From Welwitschia mirabilis (lineage: Eukaryota; Gnetophyta; Gnetopsida; Welwitschiales), in contig JBOZIK010000001.1 in the NCBI GenBank assembly GCA_051453625.1, forward strand, positions 279,184,587 to 279,221,129: DNA of 36,543 nucleotides, read 5' to 3'. Both the position numbers and the translations under genes were made by a program. The notes under the pieces are model-generated. The model made no database searches and was not told where the DNA came from. It worked only from the letters and a program-made list of their open reading frames with translations. Below are positions 21,672 through 32,195 of the stretch, piece after piece. Positions within the stretch are counted from its first letter, which is position 1; every line of letters begins with the position of its first letter.

Positions 21672-22757
21672 GACGAAATCATCCTTTTATGCCATAATAA
21701 AAATATTTAGTAAAAACTCAAGGGGTTTCAATAACTCCTCTAGAATTAGGATCTTTAAGATCATGTGGAAAAAAGAAAATTCTAATTTAGTTTTCATTTT
21801 TAAGACCAAATTCTTAGATTCAACCAATGATAGAATTCTTTGCAAGAAGCTTTTCTAATATTATTTTTCTTTCTTGAAATTAGTTAGAAAATTAAATGGT
21901 ATTTGGTTATTATGGATTTTTTTAAGAATTAATTAGAGCTTTAGAATAATCTATCTTGTATTCGCTATAGTTTGCATATGGGAAATATTTAATTCATTTT
22001 ATTTAGTTCCATTTGTTCATCATCTATGAACTTCTTAATTGATTAGTGACTTCAATGCTATTCTTTGTAAATATATAAAATAAAAGAGGGTTGAAAATGT
22101 TTTTTGAAAAAAATAAATTTTTATAAGAAGCATAAATAATTGTGATTTGATGGAGATTCTAATGAAAAACTTAGATAAGAATAATAAAAAGAAGTACTAC
22201 AAATTTAATTCTAGAAAAATTGAAAACATTCCTTATAAATGTTTCTTGACTTTTGGATTTTCTAGACTCTAATAGTTAAACTCTTACTTATATCAATTAA
22301 GATCATTAATCAGTTTTCATTAAATTAATATTAATTAAAAATAACTACTTATTTCTTTAGTAGATGAATGGTTTTCTTCAATTTCTTGATTTGGAAGAAA
22401 AATTTTAAGAATTATGAAATTCTAAAGCTAAAGGCTTAAATCTAATTTCAGTTACAATAGAAGTTAATTAATATCAATAAATACATAAAATTATAGTAAA
22501 GCCTTAATGTTAAATTGGAGAAATCAAAATAATTATTTAATTAATCAAATTCAATGAGTTTAAGAAGAGATTTAGAAACATGGATGGATATATGATTTAG
22601 CTAATTTAAAAAATGCTTTAGAATCTTTACTATTTATGAAATAAAAGCAGTATCATTAGTTTGGGAAAAAGAGGAAAAATATTCTAGTTTGATTCCTTAA
22701 TTTAAAGATGAAGAAAATTGAAATGTTTATAATACTAATAGTATGGAAAATTTTATA

Positions 22758-22857
22758 NNNNNNNNNNNNNNNNNNNNNNNNNNNNNNNNNNNNNNNNNNN
22801 NNNNNNNNNNNNNNNNNNNNNNNNNNNNNNNNNNNNNNNNNNNNNNNNNNNNNNNNN
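22758..22857. other. Assembly gap, 100 N
   Basis: Placeholder gap with 70 identical bases before and after it. Almost certainly an artificial break. Confidence 0.99.
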
Positions 22858-23834
22858 TTTGATTCCTTAATTTAAAGATGAAGAAAATTGAAATGTTTAT
22901 AATACTAATAGTATGGAAAATTTTATATAGAATATTACATGAATTATTAGTGAATACCATATAAATAAATATGGATATCATTAATAAGATTGTTTCTCTT
23001 GTAAAGAAACATTTGAGATATGTAAAATAATAGTTTCTTTAGAGAAAAAGAGGGGGAATGAGAGTGGGAGAGAGAACTATGGAAGATATTCTAAAAGCTT
23101 TATTTAAAATAAAAATTAATTACACTATATGGATATCATCAGGGATGTTAATTTTCTCTAAAAATATTAGGATATTATTAAGAATGATATTTAACTTTTT
23201 TTAGGGTTTTATAACTTAGAATAAAATTTTAATAATTTTTCTTCTATTTGAATAACTTTGATTCTTAAGAAGATGAACACTTATAGTATGTTAAATTATA
23301 GATACATAAGCTTATGTAATCTTATTATAAAATAATGTCAAAATTTCTTTAAAAATTGATTTTTTAATGTTTTATTATAAATGATAGGATATAAAAATAA
23401 AAGACATATTTTAGATTAAATACTTGATTCATGAGATATTCCAATCTATTGTAAATAGAAAAATCCCAATGTGGCATTCAAATTAGATATTCACAAAGTG
23501 TATGACAGTGTTACAACCTAGTCTTGGATTGGACTTACGAGGAATTAAATTACATTACATTACATTATGAAGACATTACATTATATGATAATCCATTGTA
23601 ACAGATCAATTAGGTTGTAGCTATGCAACTTACCTGTCAAATACCCATAAGCTACACCTTAGGGGAACTACATAATGATAGCTCACATGATCAACACCAC
23701 ATCTAATACACATGAGTATATGATAGATCAAGGTGATTTGTATTAGTGGGTATGTGGGCAAAAATATGAATGAAATAATGTAAGAATAATACAAGAACTC
23801 AATGTTCAAATCAATAAGAGTATGGTGTAAAACT

Positions 23835-23934
23835 NNNNNNNNNNNNNNNNNNNNNNNNNNNNNNNNNNNNNNNNNNNNNNNNNNNNNNNNNNNNNNNNNN
23901 NNNNNNNNNNNNNNNNNNNNNNNNNNNNNNNNNN
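23835..23934. other. Assembly gap, 100 N
   Basis: Placeholder gap flanked by about 453 redundant bases at roughly 94% identity. Copy B has this stretch once. Confidence 0.99.
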
Positions 23935-24481
23935 ATGATAGGATATACAAATAAAAGACATATTTTAGATTAAATATTTGGTTCATGAGATCTTCCAATC
24001 TATTGTAAATATAAAAATCCCAATGTGGCGTTCAAATTAGACATTCACAAAGTGTATGAGAGGGTTACAACCCAGTTTTGGATTGGACTTAAGAGGAATT
24101 AAATTACATTGCATTACACTATGAAGACATTACATTATATGATTAGCCATTGTAACAGATCAATTAGGTTGTAGCTATGCAACTTACCTCTCAAATACCC
24201 ATAAGCTACACCTTAGGAGAACTACATGATGATAGCTCACCTGATCAACACCATATCTAATACACATGAGTATATGATAGAACAAGGTGATTTGTATTAG
24301 TGGATATGTGGGCAAAAACATGAATAAAATAATGTAAGAATAATATAGGAACTCAATGTTCAAATCAATAAGAGTATGGTGTAAAACTTAATTAAAATAA
24401 CATTAAATAATATCACACATAAATAAACGTATATATGAGATGGTAAAGAGGTGTGACATTGGATCTCAAACAGTTCATACA

Positions 24482-24890
24482 AGAATTTCTCAACGCGTAA
24501 AAGATAGAATCTCAAAACTGTGAAACAAGATTGATTTGAGTTGTGTTTTATGCAGGTTGGCAATAGAAATAAGAGATCATCTTTTCTTCAGATGCCCTCC
24601 TTGTGCCATCCTCCTCCAAACTTCTTTGAGCCTAATAAACCTTCACCCCTCTAGCTTCTTCTTAGAATGATCTACTATCATGGTTGAAAGGCAGATGTAG
24701 ATCAAAATCGACCAAGCATACCATTTCCAAATTTATTTTTTCAGCCTACATTTACCATGTTTGGTAAGGAAGAAATGCAAAAATCAGAAGAAAGCAAGCA
24801 TTTGAAATCTATCATATCATTAAAGAAATAAAATTCCATCATATCTTCAAAGTATTATCTATTCAAAAAATTAAAAACTCCCAGAAAAAT
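24482..24890 (+). pseudogene. LINE ORF2 3' end relic (zf-RVT region), copy C
   Basis: Frame from 24482 reads RISQRVKDRISKL, a TGA, then NKIDLSCVLCRLAIEIRDH and LFFRCPPCAILLQTSLSL. The C-x-x-C-like and H...C positions of the zinc-binding region are kept. Later, around 24755-24780, HVW-like and RNE-like codons are shifted by a lost base. The region ends near the conserved aaaaactcccagaaaaattg at about 24869. Non-functional fragment. Confidence 0.72.
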
Positions 24891-25147
24891 TGCATGTGAT
24901 GCTAGCTTGTCGGTTTTTCCCCAAATTTCTTGGCAAGATTTTACAATAACTAGTTCAACTACTATTTTGACTCAATGGATAAAGAATTATCTTCAGATCT
25001 CTTGGATTCAGTCCATAATCAAGCTGTGTGAAGGGCAAACATGTTTTCCCCTTTATTTGCCAAGTAGTCCTCCAGATCTAAGGATGGAAACCTTGACTCC
25101 TCTAGATCCCAGCCTGTATTCATAAGGTCCTGCTCATGTTGTTTTAG

Positions 25148-25444
25148 GATATAGATCATGACTTCCAAGGAATTAACGAAGATGTAGATGAAGTTGGTAT
25201 TCAACCATTGATGTCTTTTCATGGGAGGGATGATTTAATTCCCCCTCAAGTTATGAAGGAGCACTTTCAGTGCCAAGGGTATGAAATTGAAACCAGTTAT
25301 ACAGTCATGGTCTCTGCACAAGAAGCAACAGAGGGTTCCAAGGCTATATGGAGGATGTTGTATAATCCTTCTTATAAGATAATGTGTGTTCCAATCGGCA
25401 CACAGTCTCTACTTATAAAGTCATTTGCAGGCACTGCTTTGTGA
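25148..25444 (+). pseudogene. Unidentified unit R frame, copy C
   Basis: Open from 25148 (just after a TAG) to a TGA at 25442. It reads DIDHDFQGINEDVDEVGI, FHGRDDLIPPQVMKEHFQ, then EATEGSKAIWRMLYNPSYK and KSFAGTAL. The stop falls at a tryptophan codon in A, B, D and E (TGG to TGA). This copy shows the upstream part joined in frame. Product unknown. A 67-codon frame is open on the opposite strand at 25019-25222. Confidence 0.35.
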
Positions 25445-26862
25445 AATGATATGTTTTTAGTTCACAGGTCAAGAATAGCTCTGTTCATTTGCTCAAGCCT
25501 GCGTTTCAGTCCTTCTAGGCCTTGCATGATGAACATTGAGGCATGTAATTAGGGATTTCCAAAAATAAGGGAAGAGAATAGGCTCACTCTAGGTTTTCTT
25601 TACCATCTCATAAGCCTTTTAAATTGTGGTGTGTAGTCCATCAGTATGATTTTCCTTCACAAGTTCCATAGGTTACTTGTCTACCTAGATCTATTTCATG
25701 TTCACCTAAAACCTATTTCATTTTTCAGAGTGATCTGAATTCAGTATTACTCTTTAGGTTTTTTGCATGAGTATGTACTTTTTAAGCTTCTAGTAATGAA
25801 GGCCTCTTCACCTGTATCATTCTTGTATGCATTTTCTTCAACATAGTTCATCTCTGCCTATGCGATGTTTATTTCACACTTTTTATATGCCTTTCCACAT
25901 TGGGGCTCATCTTTTCCCATGCGAGTTTCATGTGTGCCCTTTCAACTTGTGTGGATCTTCTTCACTTGCATGTAGCATCCTTCCACTTCGTCGTGTACCG
26001 TGTTTTCTTACATCATCATTCTTCCATGATATACTTTTTTATTTCTTTGTTTCAAGCCTTTCTGCTGAGATTGACATGAAATCATATTTAAAATTATCAT
26101 GTAACTCATGTGTATTGAAGTCACTAATTAATTAGCCTAAGACATTTTGGAAATACATCATTTTTGTTATGCTTGAACATAGATGCTTACAAATACAATT
26201 TGAAACTAAAACCTTAAATCTCAAAACATAGAAAAGATATTCTGAACTTTTAATGTTCAACTTCAGTTCCACTCACCTCAAGTTGCACGACCATTATCCT
26301 TATTTAAAGATGTCCTTTGTCGTCTTAAGCAGTATCTATTGAAATAATACCATCGCAAGTGGCTTTAGACCCCTCCTCACAACTTGTCAACTTTATTGAA
26401 GTTATAGTCATTGAGGTGCTTTAGCTGATATGCCTAGATAAACATTTTTTCTAGATTATTAAAGTGCAATAACAATACATATCTATGTCTGCCCAAAAAT
26501 TTGATCATTTCTAACTTGCTTCCAATGGAAACCGAAGAACCCACAAAAGTCTTTTTGGAATGTAGGTGATCCTATGAATTCTAAGCTTTTAAGCAAATTT
26601 GAACTTTTCCTCTCATTTCCTCTCATAATACACACCCTAACGAATGGCACACATCCAAGTATAAAGAATAATATAGTGGTATAGAAATCAGAGACGTTAA
26701 GCATAGAGAAAATTGATAGTAGAAAAGGTTGTCATCATTTCTTTTTATTTTTTATTTTTAAAGTCTTCGAGTAATAAATAAGAAGGATAAAACAAATAAC
26801 TCTTAAATAGATATTGAAGTTGCAGAAGGTATTCTACATTTAACATATATTTAATATGTGAT

Positions 26863-26962
26863 NNNNNNNNNNNNNNNNNNNNNNNNNNNNNNNNNNNNNN
26901 NNNNNNNNNNNNNNNNNNNNNNNNNNNNNNNNNNNNNNNNNNNNNNNNNNNNNNNNNNNNNN
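26863..26962. other. Assembly gap, 100 N
   Basis: Placeholder gap between copies C and D. C stops at ...aatatgtgat and D starts near the equivalent of 23759. The rest of C and the start of D are missing or do not exist. Confidence 0.99.
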
Positions 26963-27132
26963 GCAAAAATATGAATGAAATAATGTAAGAATAATACAAG
27001 AACTCAATGTTCAAATCAATAAGAGTATGGTGTAAAACTAAATCAAAACAACATTAAACAATATCACACATAAATAAATGTATATATGAGATTGTAAAGA
27101 GGTGTGACATTGGATGTCAAACAGTTCATACA

Positions 27133-27540
27133 AGAATTTCTCAATGTGCAAAAGACAAAATCTCAAAACTGTGAAAAAAGATTGATTTGAGTTATGTTTT
27201 ATGCATGTTGGTAATAGAAACAAGAGACTATCTTTTCTTCAGATGCCCTCCTTGTGCCATCCTCCTCCAAACTGCTTTGAGCCTAGTAAACCTTCACCCT
27301 CTAGATTATTCTTGAAATAATCTACTCTCATGGTTGAAAGGCAGATGTAGATTAAAATCAGCATAGCATAGCATTTCCAAATTCATTTTTTTATCCTGCA
27401 TTTACCATGTTTTATAATGAAGGAATGCAAAAATCTTAAGAAAGAAAGAATTTGAAATATATTATATCATTAAATAAATAAAATTCCATATTATCTTTAG
27501 ACTATTATCTATTCAAAAAATTAAAAACTCCCAGAAAAAT
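27133..27540 (+). pseudogene. LINE ORF2 3' end relic (zf-RVT region), copy D
   Basis: Frame from 27133 reads RISQCAKDKISKL, a stop, KKIDLSYVLCMLVIETRDY and LFFRCPPCAILLQTALSL. The histidine of DHLFF is tyrosine here. Stops and a shift follow before the conserved block near 27509. Fragment only. Confidence 0.72.
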
Positions 27541-27902
27541 TGCATGTGATGCTAGCTGGTCAGTTTTTCACTAAATTTCTTGGCAAGATTCTACAATAAC
27601 TAGTTCAAGTGCTGTTTTGAACCAGTGGATAAAGAATTATCTTCAGATCTCCTAGATTTAGCCCATAGTCAAGTTGTATGAAGGGCAAACTTGTTTTCCC
27701 CTTTATTCATCAAGTAGTCCTTCAGATCTAAGGATGGAGATCTTAACTCTTCAAGATCATAGCCTCCATTCAGAAGGTCCTGCTCATCTTGTTTTAGGAT
27801 ATCGATCATAACCCCCAAGGAATCAACAAAGATGTAGATGAACTTGGTATTTAACCATTGATGTCTTTTCATGGGAGGGATGATTTAATTCCTCCTTAAG
27901 TT

Positions 27903-28202
27903 ATGAAGGAACACTTTCAGCACCAAGGGCATGAAATTAAAACCAGTTATGCAGTCATGGTCTCTACACAAGAAGCAATAGAGGGTTCTAAGGCCATATG
28001 GAGGATGATGTATAATCCTTCTTATAAGATAGTGTATGTTCCAATTGGCACACAGTCTCCACTTATAAAGTCGTTTGCAGGCACTGCTTTGTGGAATGAG
28101 ATGTTTTCAGTTCACATGTCAAGAATAGCTCTATTCATTTGCTTAAGCCTACGTCTTAGTCCTCTTAGGCCTTGCACAATGAACATTGAGACATGTAATT
28201 AG
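27903..28202 (+). pseudogene. Unidentified unit R frame, copy D
   Basis: 99 codons from MKEHFQHQGHEIKTSYAVMV through GSKAIWRMMYNPSYK and KSFAGTALWNEMFSVH to a TAG at 28200. A stop at 27900 (TAA for the CAA of copy C) separates it from the FHGRDDLIPP part, which is otherwise in frame. Product unknown. The opposite strand at 27669-27872 is open for 67 codons, as in copy C. Confidence 0.35.
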
Positions 28203-30818
28203 GGATTTCCAAAAAGAAGGGAAGAGAACAAGCTTACTCCATGGTTTCTTTCCCAACTCATAAGCCTTTTAAATTCTGGTATTTAGTCCATCAGTGTGAT
28301 TTTCCTTTAGTAAGGTCCACAGGTCACTTGTCTGCCTAGATCTATTTCATGTTCACTTAAAACCTATTTCATTTTTTAGAGTGCTATGAATTTAGTATTA
28401 CTTTTTAGGTTTTTTGCATGAGTATGTACTTTTTAACTTCTAGTAATGAAAAAAACACAAATCGCATGGCCTCTTTGCCTACACCATTCCTGTGTGCATT
28501 TTCTCCAACACAGTTCATCTCTGCCTATGCAATGTTTTTTTTTTCATGCTTTTTATGTGCCTTTCCACATTGGGGCTCATCTTTGCCCATGCGAGTTCCA
28601 TGCGTGCCCTTCAAACTTCTGTGGCTCCTCTTCACTTGCATGTAGCATCCTTCCACTTCACTGTGCACCATGTTTTCTTATGTTACCATTCTTCCATGAC
28701 GCACTTTTTTATTTCTCTATTTCAGGCCTTTTTGCTGAGACTGATATGAAATCATCTTTAAAATCATCATGTAACTCATTTGTATCGAAGTCACCAATTA
28801 ATTAACCTAAGACATTTTGAAAATACACCATGTTTGTTATGCTTGAACATAGATGCTTACAATCACAATTTGAAACTAAAACCTTAAATCTCAAAACATA
28901 GAAAAGTGATTCTGAACTTTTATTGCTAAACGTCAGTTCCACTCACCCCAAGCTGCATGACCATCGTCCTTATTTAAAGATGTCCTTTGTGATCTTAAGC
29001 TGTATCTATTGAAATAATACCATTGCAAGTGGCTTTAGAATGCTCCTCACAACTTTTCAACTTTATTGCAGTTATAATCATTGAGGTACTTTAGCTGATA
29101 TACCCAGATAAACACTTTTTCTAGATTGTTAAAGTGAAATGACAATACATACCTATGTCTGCCCAAACATTTGATCATTTCTGACTTCCTTCCAATGGAA
29201 ACCCAAGAACCCACAAAAGTCTTTTTGGAATGTAGGTGATCCTATGAATTCTAAGCTTTTAAGCTAATCTGAACTCTTCCTCTCATTTCCTCTCATAATG
29301 CACACCCTAACGAATGACATACACCCAAGTATAAAGAACAATATAGTGGTAAAGAAATCAAAGTTGTTAAGCATAGAGCAAATTAATAGTAGAAAATGTT
29401 GTCATCATTTCTTTTTCTTTTTTATTTTTAAAGTCTTAGAGTAACAATTAAGAAGGATAAAACAAATAACTCTTAAATAGATATTAAAGTTGCATATATT
29501 TAATATAATACCATTATATATCATATAGGAAAAACAAAGAAAATATCTTAGACATTTTAAAAATGTTATCTCAAAGTCATTATTGAATTTTAATCTTTTA
29601 AAAAATATAGTTTATAATGTTGACATGGATAAGAGATAGATTCAAAAAATGCAAGGAATATTAAATGATAACTTACTTAAAAATATTCAGTGATGTTTTT
29701 TCATAAAAAGAAAAAAAAGTGAAGAATCAATTATGAAGAAACATTTTGAATAATATGGCAAAAGGATTAGTAAGACAAAAAAGTAAATCTCCCTTTGTAA
29801 TAGAAAGGGCTTAAATCAATTGTAGTTGTTTTCAATCTTTTCTTATTTATATCATGTCTTACCTTCTAACTACAAAAGAAATTTTCAAGCACATGAAAAA
29901 GTTGGAAAGCGATTTTTTATGAGAGAGCATTGATGAGGGAAGTATGATCATTTCAAAAATTAGTATTCTTTATATAAATAGTAGGATAAAAGTGTTTTTT
30001 TATTAAAAAGACCTTATGATTTAAATCTTTTCTTCTTAGCTATAACAATTTGATAGTTATATATAGAGAATTAAAAATGAGTTCAAAGTGTTAAAGCTAA
30101 ATATTTATATCATTTTGGAATTTCTTTGAAGGTCTTCATATTCATAGAAGATTTTCAATTTAGAATTGTTTGCAAAGGTAAGAGTTTGATTTTAAAAAAT
30201 ATATATGGACATAGATATTCATGAAAATTGGTAATGATAAGGTAAGATAATTTCAAGTATTTAGAAGACTATAATACTTTTTGAAGTTACCCTCTAGAAA
30301 GGGAAGCACTTAAATTTTAAAACATTTATAATTAGCCCAAAGCTATAGTTCTCATTTTTCTCTAACATGATAAAATAAATTACCCTTTATAAAGAATCTT
30401 TGGAAATGTAATTAGGTAATTACAATGTTCTACTTTTGTAAAAGTGAAAAAGACTACTCTTATCACTATTTTTTGCTTGTTGTATTTAGATAAAAAAACT
30501 TTTTGATTTCATTCATTCAATGACAAAGTAACACATGCTTCTTTCAAATGATTTTGAATACTTTTCTAAATAATGGCATTAACCTATAGGTGGATAATAA
30601 GTAGTTATTATCTGTTTTGTCATTTGCTTCCTCATGCATTATGGAAACTTTGTAAAGAATCTAATTTAAAACTCTTTAGAAGAGAAAAAATATCTTGTAT
30701 TGAATCAATTTGCAATTCAAGTGTTAATGAATGAAAGAAAAATTTGCATATTGCAATTTCTTCCATTCTTCATTCTTGGCTATTATAGATGGAGTTAGGT
30801 AACTAGGCCTTTATCATG

Positions 30819-30918
30819 NNNNNNNNNNNNNNNNNNNNNNNNNNNNNNNNNNNNNNNNNNNNNNNNNNNNNNNNNNNNNNNNNNNNNNNNNNNNNNNNNN
30901 NNNNNNNNNNNNNNNNNN
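30819..30918. other. Assembly gap, 100 N
   Basis: Placeholder gap between copies D and E. E restarts within about 20 bases of the same unit position at which D started. Confidence 0.99.
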
Positions 30919-31069
30919 AATGTAAGAATAATACAAGAACTCAATGTTCAAATCAATAAGAGTATGGTGTAAAACTAAATCAAAACAACATTAAATAATA
31001 TCACACACAAATAAACGTATATATGAGATTGTAAAGAAGTGTGACATTGGATGTCAAATAGTTCATACA

Positions 31070-31480
31070 AGAATTTCTTAATGTGCAAAAGAAAAAATCT
31101 AAAAAATATAAAATAAGATTGATTTGAGTTGTGTTTTATGCACGTTGGGAATAGAAACAAGAGATCATCTTTTCTTCAGATGCCCTCCTTATGCCATCCT
31201 CCTCCAAATTGCTTTGAGCCTAGTAAACCTTCAGCCCTATAGCTTCTTCTTGGAATGATCTATTCTCATGGTTAAAAGGCAGATGTAGATTAAAATCGGC
31301 CTAGCATAGCATTTCCAAATTCTTTATTTTAGTCTGCATTTACCATGTTTGTTAAGGAAGGAATGCAAAAATGTTAAGAAAGCAAGCATTTGAAATCTAT
31401 CATATCATTAAATAAATAAAATTCCATCTTATCTTCAGACTATTATCTATTTAAGAAATTAAAAACTCCCAGAAAAATTT
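31070..31480 (+). pseudogene. LINE ORF2 3' end relic (zf-RVT region), copy E
   Basis: Frame from 31070 reads NKIDLSCVLCTLGIETRDH and LFFRCPPYAILLQIALSL, then NDLFSWLKGRCRLKSA and VCIYHVC with RNAKM. Several stops. One cysteine after the zinc region is tyrosine (CPPY). The most decayed in its first 20 codons. Non-functional fragment. Confidence 0.72.
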
Positions 31481-31895
31481 GCATGTAATGCTAGATAGTC
31501 AATTTTTCCTCAAATTTCTTGGCAAGATTCCATAGTAACTAGCTCAAGTACTATTTTGACCCAGTGGATAAAGAATTATCTTTAGATCTCTTGGATTCAG
31601 CCCATAATCAAGTTGTGTGAAGGGCAAACTTGTTTTCTCCCTTATTCATCATATAGTCCTCTAGATCTAAGGATGGAGACCTTAACTCCTCTAGATCCTA
31701 GCCTCCATTCAGAAGGTCCTGCTCACATTGTTTTAGGATATCGATCATAACCCCCAAGGAATCAATGAAGATGTAGATGAAGTTGGTATTTAACCATTAA
31801 TGTCTTTTCGTGGGAGGGATGATTTAATTTCCCCTCAAGTTATGAAGGAGCACTTTTAGCATGAAGGGTATGAAATTAAAACCAGTTATGCAGTC

Positions 31896-32195
31896 ATGAT
31901 CTCTACGCAAGAAGCAACAGAGGGTTCCAAGGTCATATGGAGGATGTTGTATAATCCTTCTTATAAGATAATGTATGTTCCAATTGGCACACAGTCTCCA
32001 CTTATGAAGCCGTTTGCAGGCATTGCTTTGTGGAATGAGATGTTTTCAGTTCACAGGTCAAGAATAGCTCTATTCATTTGCTCAATCCTATGTCTCAATC
32101 CTCCTAGGCCTTGCATGATGAACATTGAGGCATGTAATCAGGGATTTCCAAAAAGAAGGGAAGAGATCAAGCTCACTCTAGGTTTTCTTTCCTAG
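31896..32195 (+). pseudogene. Unidentified unit R frame, copy E
   Basis: 99 codons from MISTQEATEGSKVIWRMLYN through VPIGTQSPLMKPFAGIALWN to PKRREEIKLTLGFLS and TAG at 32193. Upstream FRGRDDLISPQVMKEHF is in the same frame but ended by a TAG where C and D have glutamine. Product unknown. Confidence 0.35.

Larger units (their letters stand above)
19393..21899. other. Spacer between the inverted repeat arms
   Basis: Holds the right copy of the 459-bp repeat, a C-rich pyrimidine tract, and a 360-base stretch repeated across a gap. No coding motif seen in 19854-20420 or 21672-21899. Subtracting the gap and the redundant stretch leaves about 2.05 kb. Confidence 0.7.
21900..26862 (+). repeat. Unit R copy C, right arm of inverted repeat
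   Basis: Forward copy whose first part mirrors B outward from 21900. It contains two gaps, each with redundant flanks: 70 identical bases at 22688-22757 and 22858-22927, and about 453 bases at 23382-23834 and 23935-24388. Removing the redundant spans (170 and about 553 bases) leaves about 4.0 kb to the point matching the outer end of B, the same length as B. The arm then continues to the gap at 26863. The copy carries the LINE relic and the unidentified frame. Confidence 0.88.
26963..30818 (+). repeat. Unit R copy D (forward)
   Basis: Uninterrupted copy from the leader (near the equivalent of 23759 in C) to taggcctttatcatg. It differs from E at roughly 9% of positions in the stretch I compared (about 27655-27870 with 31610-31800), mostly transitions. 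It carries the LINE relic and the unidentified frame. From about 29500 to its end it is AT-rich with no coding motif. Confidence 0.88.

Noticed and set aside
21900-21930. Helitron-type terminus at the inner end of unit R
   Set aside because: Helitrons start with TC and insert between A and T. The visible terminus does not fit, and no 3' CTRR hairpin was identified because the 3' end is not seen.
23630-23998. 122-codon minus-strand frame across a gap
   Set aside because: About a quarter of it is N and the two halves come from redundant contig ends.
24360-24563. Minus-strand frames MPTCIKHNSNQ... (also at 27038 and 30975)
   Set aside because: They lie opposite the zf-RVT relic, whose plus-strand reading is clearly the ancestral one.
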